Below are positions 10,691-21,765 of a stretch of 64,000 nucleotides of DNA, in pieces. The stretch covers positions 6,786,501 through 6,850,500 of the forward strand of contig CM072336.1 in NCBI GenBank assembly GCA_036874045.1, written 5' to 3'. This DNA comes from Cymodocea nodosa (lineage: Eukaryota; Streptophyta; Magnoliopsida; Alismatales; Cymodoceaceae). The stretch's first letter is position 1. Each line of letters starts with the position of its first letter. The translations under genes and the position numbers were made by a program. The notes below the pieces were generated by a model. That model saw only the letters and a program-made list of their open reading frames with translations. It ran no database searches and had not been told where the DNA came from.

Positions 10691-11819
10691 TTAGTATTGT
10701 GCCATCTCTATTCTTAACAACCTTGGAGTTTTATCTTAACAGATGCTCTATTGACATGCAATTTTGGTGCTTCTATTGACCTTTCTCTCTTACAACATGA
10801 TTTAAATTTTTGGAATGATTTTGGTAGCAATAAAATTTAAATTTCAAATTACACAATACCATTGAGATGTTCTCCAAGGGGACATTATGATATAGTGACT
10901 TGAACAAGGTTTTTGTTTAAAATTAGAATCTAATAGATTAATCAAGGTATTATATTAGATTTAAAATATAGTATTATTATGATTCACTACCATAGGTTTA
11001 AATCCAAGGAAATAGTATCTCCACTTACAACTGTAAGATTATTACAATCAAATCTTTTCCATAGCTCACATTCGTGGAGGTATTGTGTGCTAGGATTATA
11101 TAAAATAGATGATAATATGATTGAATTGATTGTTATTATCTAAATTTCGGGTAGAATATTTAAGTCTTTTATGATGTTGTAGATAATTATTTGTTGAAAG
11201 GCTCTTCGTTGGTAATTTGTTCCAATCTATTATGATGTTTGAAGGAAGTAACAACATTTTTTTTGCAATATGGAAATGTAAGGGAGATCATCATTGCCAT
11301 CCTTATGTTTAGTCTAATAGTGTGTTGTAGAAATAATGTTTCGAATATAGTCAATGAAAGATCACCATAGGTGGTGTTGGAGCACAAATTATATAGAAGT
11401 AAAGATGAATTTTCAACCAATGGCAGCATCCATTAGAAGCTTCACATTAATTAATGATGACATTTTTATGGTTGTCATTCAGGATGTCTTCCTAGTTTGT
11501 AAGTTGATCTACGAGGAAGAAAGAATGAAACTGATCAAAAGTAAAGGATTGCAAGAATTCTATCTCACATTCTTTCATTACTCAAATACACTATGTCCTT
11601 GTTGATTACTCTGAAAAAGTTTACACAAGCTTTCCTTTAAATTGATCTATATATGCAATTTATTATCATTACTATTAGTAAAAAATAATATAATAATAAT
11701 AATAAATAATATAATATAATTATTATAATAATATAATAAACATATACAATATGATCAAAACAATGGTTTATAAATAATTATAATTATTATACTAGTGTAT
11801 GATTCATTACGTTTAGGTA
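10691..11819. other. Unassigned AT-rich intergenic DNA
   Basis: I recognise nothing here. Two opposed frames of 80-83 codons at 11187-11605 have no recognisable domain and no second copy in the window. A TAA/TAT-rich low-complexity run lies at about 11683-11745. Confidence 0.4.
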
Positions 11820-11984
11820 TGATTCATAAAATTCACCTAAATGCAACAGATTTAGTCTATTGGGTTTGCTCAAATCCAATGAATTTAGTCTATAGGGTTT
11901 ACCCAAACCCAATGGATGTAGTCTGTCGAATTCACCCAAACATAACAGAGTTAGTTCGTAAGGTTTGATTAAACTTAACGGACA
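11820..11984 (+). repeat. Tandem repeat, five 33-bp units
   Basis: Units begin at 11820, 11853, 11886, 11919 and 11952, all exactly 33 bp. Consensus features are a TAGTCTAT start, a GGGTTT half, and a CCCAAA-CCCAATG half, so each unit contains a GGGTTT/AAACCC-like inverted pair. A single related unit sits near 12575 and near 55530. The period is a multiple of three and one frame is open for three units before a stop, but there is no sign of a gene. Confidence 0.75.
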
Positions 11985-13219
11985 TTGAGAATACTATTGA
12001 CAATATTTTAGACACAAAATAAAAAGTATATAAAATAAAATTAAAAATATTAGATATAAAAAATATAGAGAAATCTAAGAGATTACAAAATTCCAATAGT
12101 TTTAGATATAAAATAAAAATATCTAAAATTAAATTAAATACCTTAGATATAAAATATAAGTATTTAAGACCAAAAACTAAAGTATTTTAGATATAAAATG
12201 TCAATATCTAAAATACATATGAAAATTAGATTAAGATAAACATCTTAGATATGAGATATAAATATCTAAGGTTTAAAATTAAAAGTATTTAAGATATAAC
12301 ATATAAATATCTAACATATATATAAAATTAGATTAAACTAAATGTATTAGATATAAAATATAAATATTTAAAAATATATATCTAAGAAATAAAAATCTAA
12401 ATATTTTAGATACAAAATAAAAGTATCCAAAAAAAATCAAATATCTGAGACACACAACTATGAAAATGTTTCAGAAATTAAAACCAAAACATTTTACATA
12501 TAAAACATAAAGTATATAAAATAAAATACCTTAGATATAAAAATATCTAAGTTAGAAACTTTGTGATATTTAGGTGTAGTTTGTAAAGTTCACCTAAATT
12601 ATGTGTTATAAAATATATGAAGAAAATTGTGAATTGCAATACCCACAAAAGGACCCACAAACTATAGGAGGAGACCAAAAGTGAGGTATTAAGACACACC
12701 CATATTATTGAAGCACTCCCAATGCATGTCGAAATGATTGAAATATCCTTGCATATATCTAAAATATGAAAATATTCTTAGATATAAGCTTAAATATTTA
12801 AAATCTAAGTGCTAAATATGAGCTTAAAATTAGAACACTTTTAGAAATCAGTCTAAACAATCTAAAATAAAAATGTCCATAGATACAAATTTAAATTATC
12901 TAAAATATCAAATGTTCCTTGAAATAAGCATGAATTTTATTATATCATTGCACATTGTGACTTTGAATTGTACAACATTTTCATGTATTCTCTTTATAAG
13001 CAATGAAATTATATATTTTCATGTTGAATGTATTTGACATGATATAAATAAATCATCTTTCTTTAAAAAGTATAAGGTATCGAATTACTAGTTAATTATT
13101 GAAAGATTTCGTATATTACAAATACATATTTCAAATAATGAATAATATTTGTAACATGAGAAAAACCTACATAAACACATCTATAATTTTAAATTCAATT
13201 TAACATTTTAAAATATAGG
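11985..13219. repeat. AGATAT-type AT-rich repeat, partly duplicated at 55354-56170
   Basis: Positions 12000-12560 are diverged AGATAT/ATATCT units. From about 12405 to the hAT insertion at 13220 the text is a direct copy of 55354-56170, including the more complex block 'ggacccacaaactatagg' near 12650. No gene is seen. Confidence 0.6.
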
Positions 13220-13535
13220 ATCTTATCTAGAGGTGTCAATTGGGTCGGGCCATCGAGAGCCAGGCTGGGCTACATTACATTAGAAAATTGGCTTCCGAGT
13301 TGGGCTAGCCCACAAGCTGATTCGGGCCGAGCTAGGCTAGCTCGTGGGCAGATTCGGGTCGGACCTAGGTTGGCCTATAGGCCAATTCGAGCTAGGCTCC
13401 GTAAGTCAATAAGTACGTGTATGTTAAATAAACGTTAAAATAACTTCCATTTTTTGTAATGAACGTTGAAATCAATGGAAAATAAAAAATAAAAAATGGA
13501 ATATGATGCTTCTCTTATATATATTAAGTATTTGT

Positions 13536-13920
13536 TTAGATCCTGCGACTAAAGTAAAAGTTGTTAAAAAATTAATAAATGTAATACAAACTTGTTTAAA
13601 TGTAGAACTTGATGTAACAATTGAAAATGTAAAATAAAGTTTAAATAATATGTTTGATATGTATGTTACAAAATATGGAACACAACAAAATATGTCCTAC
13701 TTTTCACAACCATCATCATCAATAATTGATTATAGTATATTTGATGATGAGCATAGTGATTTATCATAACAAATAGGAAAGAATTAAATAATTTTAATCA
13801 TAGCTATTTAATAAGAGATAATCCTGATTTTCTAGATTTTGACGTAATGAATTGAAGGAAAACACAAAAATGCACATCTCTTATTTTATCATAAATGACA
13901 AGAGATTTACTAAATAGATG
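13536..13920 (+). pseudogene. hAT transposase C-terminal remnant
   Basis: The plus strand reads DPATKVKVVKKL, then MYVTKYGTQQ, then DFDVMN-stop-RK and, after a further stop, MTRDLLN. This order matches the C-terminal region of plant hAT transposases, where the dimerisation domain begins with a D-F-D-x-L-N-W-W-K block followed by an 'MARDIL' block. At least three stops interrupt it; the one in the DFD block replaces a Trp codon (TGG to TGA). The N-terminal zinc finger and first catalytic residues were not found, so the gene is dead and 5'-truncated. Confidence 0.65.
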
Positions 13921-14239
13921 AATTTGTAAATTTAGATGTTTAAACATAATTATGTACATTAAATGTAAAAATATTTGATGTAATTACAAAAATAATGTAA
14001 TTTTAATTTAAATTCAGAAATAAAATAATTATTTTAACTTTATGACTTGTGTTTGAATGTATTGATGGATGATGAATTATGAATGGTTCGTTGATGATGT
14101 CTTGATATTGATGTTAATGTGATGAATAATGATTTATAAATGATGACTTATGTTTGATGTTCGTTTATTATAAATAAAATAATGTGTTTGAATGATGAAT
14201 TGATTATCGTAAATGTTGTATTTTTTTTTAATTTAAAAT

Positions 14240-14680
14240 CAAAAAAATAAAAAAACTTTAGTTGGATCAAAGTTAAGATTTGGTCAAATAGAAGGAAAAA
14301 ATAAAGAAAATAAAAAACTTCAATTGGACCAAAGCTTATATTTGATCACACTGAAGGAAAAAATAACAAATTTAAAAAGCTTTAGTCGAGCCGACGCTTA
14401 TCTTTGGTTAAATCAAAGGAAAAATAATAAATTTAAAAAACTTTGGTCAGACTGATTAAAGAAAAAAATTAAAATATGTTGGTTAGACTGAAGGCAAAAA
14501 TAAAAAACTTCGATTAGTTAGACCAAAGAAAAATAATAATAATAAAATGTTTAAAAAAATTAGAAACTTCGGTTGGACCAAAGTAAAGATATGATCATAT
14601 TGTTAAAAAAATAAAATTTGGTCGAATTGAAGTTGACATTTGGTTAAATCGAAGAAAAAAATAAAAAAATAAAAAGTTAT
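14240..14680. repeat. CTTCGGT/GGACCAAAG-type repeat inside the hAT element
   Basis: Six to eight diverged units of about 60-70 bp repeat 'aaaacttcggttggaccaaag' style text separated by A-rich spacers ('gaaggaaaaaataa'). It is the same family as the blocks at 2700, 8460, 24860, 45830 and 61720, in the same sense as that at 2700. Confidence 0.55.
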
Positions 14681-14759
14681 AAAAGCGAGCTGGGCTGGGA
14701 TGTCCTAACAAAATTTCGAGCCAAACTAGGCTGCTCTAAAAAAATTTCGAGTAAAGACA

Positions 14760-16800
14760 AGTGTTTAGAATGAAAAAGTACACAATATTAACGATTAAAT
14801 GATGGTTAATTGCATAATATTGAGCTTATCATATGAGAATTAAGTCATTATGTTATAATTACACTGTTATATACTTTAATGAAAGAATCTACATAATTTC
14901 AGGAAATTATCGTGAATTAAGTACATTTCTAAATTGTCGTTAAGTTACAAACTTTTTAATTCCTAAGTTTCCAAATTTTCTGTTATTTCATAGAGTTACA
15001 TTTAATGTACCGAACAGTTACGTTTTAAACGTTAAAAGAATGTACTGATGTATAGTAACAACTCATTGAGTTAGTGTTCTTTTTGTTGAAAGATCGCATA
15101 CCAACTCATTAAGTTACAGGTTTAAATGTGTAAAAAGATCACGTGAGAACTTGTTGAGTTAGCGAGTAAAAATTGTAAGTTGTATATCTGAACTCATTAA
15201 GTTAGATTTATGCACATGTTGAATTTAAATGCTTTAGTATGTCACATGAGATGCACATGTATAACTCGTTAAGTTAGTATAACTATATGCATTGAGTTGC
15301 TTGAATATACACTAAGGTAATGTGTTGTGTTAGTATTATAAGCTTATAAGTTATTTCTTTATTGCACGTATTTTATAGTTAAATCAACGAAGTAAGTCCG
15401 TTGAGTTACACTAACTCCACACACCATTTATTTTCTAAAATGCCACTATAGCAGTTGCAGAAATAGGTAATTCGAAGGAAAACCATGATTACATGTATCA
15501 CGCAGGAATTCACTCGTGAAATGAAGAGGAAATCACCATCGTTGATATGAATGAAGGAAATCCAACCGATCATTTAAGTAGAATCAGTTATTACTGAAAG
15601 AAATATAAAAGAATAGGAGAAAGATAACGAAGTATGTGTGTGTAGGTGGAGAACCGTGCTAACCACAGGAAGCATCGGAAATTCTTTGAAGTTTTACACC
15701 ACCACCAAAATCACCAACCATTTAAGGTCTGTGAGGATACTTTCTAGATGTCGGGTCGATTCCGAGCCAAACACGGTGCCTGACAATCACTATGAGGAGT
15801 GATCGCGTCACAAGAAGGGAAGTCATTTTTACCAAACACCGACTTATATCTCAAGAGATCGTAAAACTTCTAGCCTTAGTTTCAAGTTGATGCTAGTATG
15901 CTAAAGAGGAGATCATCTTACAATTCTTGATTCACGATTCTATAGGGAGAGGAGGCAAGATTGTAAGTGATTAAGTTTTCAGTAGTGTAATTGCATCGCA
16001 TGTAATGATAGAAGTTTTTACTATTAATAGAGATTTTTACATTTCACCTTTCGCTCATCTTCAAGAATATATTAAAACAAAAATACCAAAAATAACAAAT
16101 TATCTGTGTTTACATTTAGTATTAAAGTGTTATATTGTTTGCTTTGTATCGTGATTAATGTTATCATTGTGAGTATTGTGAATGTTTTATGTCTGTTTAA
16201 TTTAGAAAATAGAAAATAGTTTTACAGTTTATTGAAATTGATTCGTCCTAGATATTTAAAGATTTTAATGGTTACTGTTTGAAATATTTGAATGTTAGTG
16301 TTGCTTAATGACAAATCTAATATTAACTAACATTAAAGAGCTTAATTGATGTTATTTACATTCTATGGAATCGCCCAATGGTTGACTAAATTCCTCTGTA
16401 AATAGCAGTATTTAATTGGAAAGATAGACTCGTGGAGTTAACGTAAGTCCATGAGGTTAATCTGTTAAGTTAACTGTAACTCCACAAACTAAGTCTGTTG
16501 AGTTAACTATAACTCAATAGAGTGTTTAACTACACATATATACTTCAATATAAAAATCGAAATAGTACACAATTCTTACTCAATTTTTATAGGATCGATC
16601 TGTACTTTCACACAAATACAATAGACACTGTGTACTTGTAGTTAAAATAAAAATTGAACTTAATATCTAATTTATGTGAAATGTTGTTTGTTACTTCTAA
16701 AAGAATTTATTAATATAGACATAAAAAATCAAATAAGTTCTCTGATATCCGCTTAACAAACAGAAGTTAACAATCAATACAATAGGTTATCCCAAAAAAA
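14760..16800 (+). mobile_element. Nested repeat element inside the hAT, second copy at 56383-57757
   Basis: Positions about 15390-16770 are an inverted copy of about 57750-56400. Shared blocks include 'gccaaacacggtgcctgaca' (15768) and 'agttttcagtagtgtaatt' (15973). The interval 15040-15420 carries repeated palindromic text of the kind AACTCATTGAGTTA. No coding remnant is recognised, so the class is unknown. The start is placed where hAT-type subterminal sequence stops ('ttcgagtaaagac'), and this boundary is uncertain. Confidence 0.5.
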
Positions 16801-16911
16801 ATAAAATAAAAATCAACCTAACCTAGCGAAGCTCGTAGCCTAAACAGGCTGATACTTTTGCCCCAAAAAATTTTCAGGCCAGCTAGGCCCATTGACACCT
16901 CTAATCTTATA

Positions 16912-17744
16912 TGTTTGGAATTAAAACAAGGAAGGTTATTATACCACACAATGGGTGTGTTTGATGACCCAGCTCGCAGACAAAAGGGCTAGGAGGTGGG
17001 TTATCTCCGTCAAAGAAGAGAAATCTTTTTTTCTTGGTTTCCGTATAATTCATATTTTCAATGTACATTGAAGAAGAAAAGGAGAGTTGTTGGAGAGTTG
17101 GGATTTGATGACTCTCCAAAAGAACTGTAGTGAAATAACAGAATTACTCATTCTACATTTCACCTTTTGCATTAATAAATGTGTGTTAACATAATTAACA
17201 TTAATATAATATTTATAAGATAATGTTCATTGATATCATATTTATTAAAGTTATAGTTATTTAATATTTTAAAGTTATACATATTTATAAGGTAATAATG
17301 ATGATATAATATTTATTTAATCATATTATAATTATTTATGCTTATTGTTGTGATCATTTATAATTAAAATTAAATTTAAAAAATCTTACTTAAATATATA
17401 CTAAGGATACTTTTTGAAATTTTACTCACATATCTATCAAAAGCAAAATATACTCACACCTCATATCAAACGCAGTTTTCAACTCTTTTCAATATTCTCA
17501 TCCAATTTCAACTCTTACGTACTAAGAGCTACCAAATGCACCCGTTATCAATCGCTTCAGCCACACATTCCACTCTTGTGAACAAAGGTTCTCCAAAACT
17601 CTCGTCATTCTTCTTTTCATGAGCTTAAAGAAATATAAATAAAGGTGTCCATGAGCAACCTCTCGCAGTCCTTCTAGCTTCGGGCCTCGGCAGTACTTGT
17701 GTGAGGTCCATGTTATACTATTATTATTGTTTCCAAGCTAACAG
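16912..17744. other. AT-rich intergenic DNA; first 200 bp duplicated at 56177-56383
   Basis: The text from 16914 to about 17114 continues the 12405-13220 block after the hAT and matches 56180-56383. Positions 17565-17645 resemble 43990-44070 ('gttctccaaaactc...gagctta'). A 70-codon minus-strand frame at 16907-17119 is not supported by any domain, and its copy at 56200 is shifted. No gene is called. Confidence 0.4.
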
Positions 17745-18045
17745 ATACATTTAAAAATGCTTGATTTAATTTTTTGTCATTTCTCTTAATATTTCCACAT
17801 TCCAAACCAAAGAATCTCTCGTAATTTTCCGTAGATTTTTTCAAGATTCAAAAATTAAAACGAGAAAAAAAGAAGCACAGAAACGACGTTTTGTAACATG
17901 TGGACAACTTCCTTAGTAAAACACTTGTAGAGGTAGTAACAAGTTTATATATGGAAGCTCTCATGAGCTTTTCTGATTCAAGATGGGCATATAGATAAGT
18001 GTTTGGATACATAAGAAGGAAGGGAGATCGAACATCAAAGAGGTT
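17745..18045 (-). other. 3' flank of GRP copy C
   Basis: This is closely related to 8850-9137 and 53870-54164, the 3' flanks of copies B and H. The similarity begins at about 17750 ('aaatgcttgatttaat'), giving the left border of the duplicated unit at this locus. Confidence 0.5.
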
Positions 18046-18699
18046 TTAAGGGTGTCCTCCTCCACCACCTCCACCGCCGCCACCTCCTCCGCCACCACCA
18101 CCTCCACTTCCCGAGCCATACCCAGATCCGTGGCCAGATCCACGACCATACCCTCTTCCGCTTCCTGATCCACCACCGCCGCCACCTCCTCCTCCTCCGC
18201 CTCCAACACCACCAGATCCATGACCCGAACCACTGCCATATCCAAGGCCAGAGCCACTTCCACCTCCGGATGCATGTCCACCTCCTCCACCAGATCCGTA
18301 TCCAGAGCCACCTCCATGTCCACTCCCATGGCCTCCACCATAGCCTCCACCTCCACCGGATCCGTGTCCAGAGCCTCCTCCATGTCCACCCCCACGGCCT
18401 CCACCATACCCATGCCCACCCCCGCCACCTCCACCGGATCCGTGTCCAGAGCCTCCTCCATGTCCACCCCCACGACCTCCACCATAACCTCCACCGCCAC
18501 CGGATCCGTGTCCAGAGCCACCTCCACGTCCGCCTCCACCTCCACCTCCACCTCCACCATGTCCACCTCCGATTCCAACGCCCACGCCAACACCCACACC
18601 TCCGCCCACTCCAATGCCAGTCAGCACCCGTGCCGAAGTGAGACTACTCAAACAAATGAGAAGAATAAAGAGGAGACCCCCAAGCCTAAGGGAAGCCAT
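18046..18699 (-). CDS. Secreted glycine-rich protein, long type (copy C)
   Basis: The gene encodes 217 aa. The signal peptide is identical in sense to copy B (MASLRLGG to Thr-Ser-Ala at residue 23). The mature part has the same order as B: Gly/Val stretch, GHGGGSGHGS repeats with GYGG and GRGG, poly-Gly, a GSGSGRGYGRGSGHGS segment, poly-Gly, and a terminal His-Pro. It is 15 residues shorter than B, mainly because the first poly-Gly tract is shorter. One GSGLGYG replaces GSGHGYG of copy B. A TATA box lies 80 bp upstream. The role as an extracellular structural protein is inferred from the family type. Confidence 0.85.
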   Translation of the reverse strand: MASLRLGGLLFILLICLSSLTSARVLTGIGVGGGVGVGVGVGIGGGHGGGGGGGGGGRGGGSGHGSGGGGGYGGGRGGGHGGGSGHGSGGGGGGGHGYGGGRGGGHGGGSGHGSGGGGGYGGGHGSGHGGGSGYGSGGGGGHASGGGSGSGLGYGSGSGHGSGGVGGGGGGGGGGGGSGSGRGYGRGSGHGSGYGSGSGGGGGGGGGGGGGGGGGHP

Positions 18700-19390
18700 T
18701 GCCTCCGAATAATCTACTGGTCGATGTAATACTGCTAATTAATTTCCTGATGGCCAGGAGAGGAGGCGTGGAGGTCTCTATTTATAGGCCTTAAATTTGC
18801 ATGGCTCGACGTCGCTATCCATTAATTCTTCCTTCGTGACATTCTTGCTTGCATTTTTTCTCCTTCGATCTACTTGCCAGTTGCCACTCTAGATAAATTA
18901 TATTAGTCAATACTAATTTATTTATATGACGACTTCTTCTCTAGCTCGCATATATACGTGCTAATAATTTTTGCCCACCACGTGGCTTTCTAAATATAAA
19001 CGCGTTGCAATAGAAAAACAAATTTGTGAGAGGTAGAGGACTAGACAGTGTCGGTAGAAAATGATGTGAGTAAGATAGTCAACAATTTGATATTGTTATC
19101 TTATATATTAATCCCAAGTGGATCATGAAAAACACGCATGCGACGCGTCTCAAGATCAGGACGATCGTCTGGCGGATTGACATCTAAATAAACGAACAAA
19201 CATACCGACGCGCGTACCTGCTGAATTACCTCTTCAAATTCAAGTCACACTTGCATTTTGTGCGTGCGCCATATATATATGTTACCGCATGCATGCATAC
19301 AGATAGATATTTCTGCAAATTAGTTAAAGCGCAGGATCAAGTCAGGACGTACACATTTGGCGGGATCCAACAATATAGGTCTTATAATTA
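18700..19390 (-). promoter_or_regulatory. Promoter and 5' UTR of GRP copy C
   Basis: TATTTATA is at 18779-18786 and a CACGTG G-box at 18979-18984 (about 280 bp before the ATG). ACGCGT is near 19007 and again near 19143, followed by the conserved 'ctggcggattgacatct' block near 19169. The whole segment is closely related to 47977-48660 upstream of copy G. Confidence 0.7.
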
Positions 19391-20710
19391 ATATTGTACT
19401 TATTCTTTAAAGCCTATTAATGAATTTTAAAATAAACTTGTTTTAACTTGATATCAGAATATTCCAGTTAGTTTGCAGACGTTGCTTCTAATTAAGATAC
19501 TTGCTTGTAAACTAAAACGGGGCACCAGGAGGGCGAGAGTGTTAGACTAGCCATTAAAGTCCTACGCCGGTACGTAAGCTTGGGCCTTCTAATTGTAGAA
19601 TGGGAGATGAAAAATAAGGAAGAAGGAAAGGAGCTTGGAGGACATGAAGAAGAAGAAAAGGGTTTTGAAAATTGGGAAATCAAGAGTAGAAGTTGAAAGT
19701 TATTTGATTACGCTTAATATGTAAATATTCTTTTAATTTTCGTTTGGAATGTCCATTAATTCATTTGATTTGCGTGATTATCATGAGCTTGACGTAGAAA
19801 TGCATGCATGTTTTCTGTGTACACCTCACTCAACGTTTATCATTTATTTTGATGTGCATGCTTCCATGAGTTTTTATTCTGCATGCAGTGATCAGTTGAA
19901 ATGGAATGGAAAGGTTACTGAATACATTTGCACAGCAACCTTTAGGGAAATCTGCATATCATAAACCATCAGTTTTTCCTTTGCATTAGAGGTGTCAATA
20001 GGTCAATCGTGCCATGCAGCCTGACACAATTCATCTTGTGTTTGGACACTATTTTTTAAATTAAAATGCAGAGACTTCTTTGCAATTTGGCACTAACTAA
20101 TAAATTGTTAAACTTAGTGAATTGCTACTTGTAGAATAATAGGCTGAGTTTTTTATTCAATAGATCATCGCACAGTGGAAAAGAAATGTGTTCAATTTTT
20201 TTGTATTTAGCACAGAAAGCTAATTCTTTAATTTTTACCCTTCTCTCGTCTACTTCCATTTTCGGATGAAATCGATCTTTGCTTACGTTCATGGCCGAGA
20301 AGGGTTATTATACATGGACCAATCTAGCCAGACACTGAAGTCCTCGATCTCAAGATACAAATCATTGATAGACAAGTCGGTATCAATTTAATTTCATCCA
20401 GGTCGTGCATACGCACACGGATTTCAACTAGACTGCGCGTGGTTTCTTGTGCTGTGAATGGAACACATATTTGACGAGCAGACACGAAGTGTTCCGGAAG
20501 GATCGAGAAGAATGTTGTCTTGGATTTATGTTATCACGACAGCTGGCGGAGTGGTTGGCGATATTTCCTGTCGACCTTATCCGGTCTCCGATAACTGCAC
20601 CTTTCCTTCATTTTAATTTGTTCGATAAATATGTATTCCCTGTCGTCGGATTAATTTGCGTCTTGTCGATCATCAGACATCAATCAATACGCGTTAATTC
20701 ACAATGATGG
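19391..20710. other. Distal upstream DNA shared by GRP copies C and G
   Basis: The segment matches 48660-49850 almost base for base, apart from a stretch near 20150-20355 that is replaced in G by a 165-bp block also found at 44765. The part 20405-20680 also resembles 40990-41210 upstream of copy F ('gcgcgtggtttctt'). Conserved short frames (63-66 codons at 19492-19683 and 48775-48975) match because the DNA matches; they differ by a run of Ser codons and show no domain, so no gene is called. Confidence 0.45.
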
Positions 20711-20920
20711 TCTTCGTGGCTTAAGGTCTTCATTCAAATTTTGAAGTTCACAATGACGCTTCCTTAAGGTTTTCAAATAGATTGTGTGTACTTGATGATA
20801 TTAAGTTAAGATAGTTAATTCTATTAAAGACACATAATTTTATTTATTCTATTTTGATAATTGTTAATAGATTGATCTAAGTCAATTCACTTTTTAGCTT
20901 ATAAAGTTAAGTTAATATTC

Positions 20921-21765
20921 AACAAAATGATATAGCTTTATGTAAGAGAGATAATAAGACTCTATGAGGTGTCTCTTACTATTACTTCTAACCATGATCC
21001 AAGATTTGTTTATAAATTCTAGGGAAGTCTATGTTAGGTTTTGGAAACCAAATTATAGTTTTGTATTACCTTTCATCCTTAGATAGATGGTTAGTTAGAA
21101 TGTACCATTCAAATACTTGAAGTTATGTTAAAAGCATGTGTGATTAATTTTTGTAGTTCATAGGATAAACATTTACCATTAATTGAATTTACTTATAGTA
21201 ATAGATTTTAGACAAGCATTTAAATGATACATTATGAGACGTTATATGGCAAGAAGTGAAAATCTCTCATTTATTCGAATGACATTATTGAGAGTAGATA
21301 TTTAGATCTTAAATTTGTACAAGACACATAGAAAAAGATCTAACAAGATAGAGAGCAACTCAAGACTATGCAAAACATACAAAGGAGTTATATTGATCAA
21401 AGATGTTAACCTCTAGATTTCATGTAGGAGAGAGTTTTTCTTTGTATTACTTCTATTAAAGACATTATGAGATTTGAAATTCAAGGTAAACTTAATCCTT
21501 AATATACGGACCATTCGAGATTTTGGAGAAGATTGGACCTATGGCATATAGACTAAACTTGTCGACTACTTTGTGAGGAGTACATAATGTATTTTGCATT
21601 TCCATGTTAAGGAAGTGTGTTCTAGATCTCTCTCACGTACTTGAGCAAGTAACTATACCTATTCATTGAGATTTAACCTACAAAGAAGTTCTTGTTCGTA
21701 GGTAGTAATATAGCTGATACTGTTGGATCACTCCTATCAAAACCATGGTGGCAACATAATCGACG
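20921..21765 (+). pseudogene. Ty3/gypsy integrase remnant
   Basis: The plus strand reads YVREIIRLYEVSL, then HDPRFVYKF, then FHP with a stop before DG. This is the conserved core of plant gypsy integrases around the second catalytic Asp. Further on it reads CISMLRKCVLDLSHVLE and DLTYKEVLV, the usual segment just before the chromodomain region. Order and spacing fit one decayed gene, but stops and frame changes occur throughout. No LTRs, reverse transcriptase or gag are visible, so it is a fragment. It lies between GRP copies C and D. Confidence 0.7.

Larger units (their letters stand above)
13220..16911 (+). mobile_element. Degenerate hAT-like DNA transposon with 8-bp target duplications
   Basis: The element spans 13228-16903. 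Its ends are inverted repeats: TAGAGGTGTCAAT-GGG-type text at 13228 and the reverse complement at 16887-16903. The flanking 8-mers ATCTTATC (13220-13227) and ATCTTATA (16904-16911) differ by one base and fit a hAT target-site duplication. The paralogous site at about 56170 reads straight through without the element, giving an empty-site comparison. Subterminal DNA at 13235-13400 is rich in GGGC-type motifs, as in plant hATs. The interior holds a broken transposase (13536-13920) and a second element from about 14760. Confidence 0.75.

Noticed and set aside
11820-11984. Possible telomere-like or CRISPR-like array
   Set aside because: GGGTTT-like pieces are not the plant telomere repeat, units are adjacent without unique spacers, and the host is a plant.
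19492-19683. 63-codon frame conserved upstream of C and G (48775-48975)
   Set aside because: Conserved only because the DNA is a recent duplicate; a GAA run of different length sits inside it and there is no domain.
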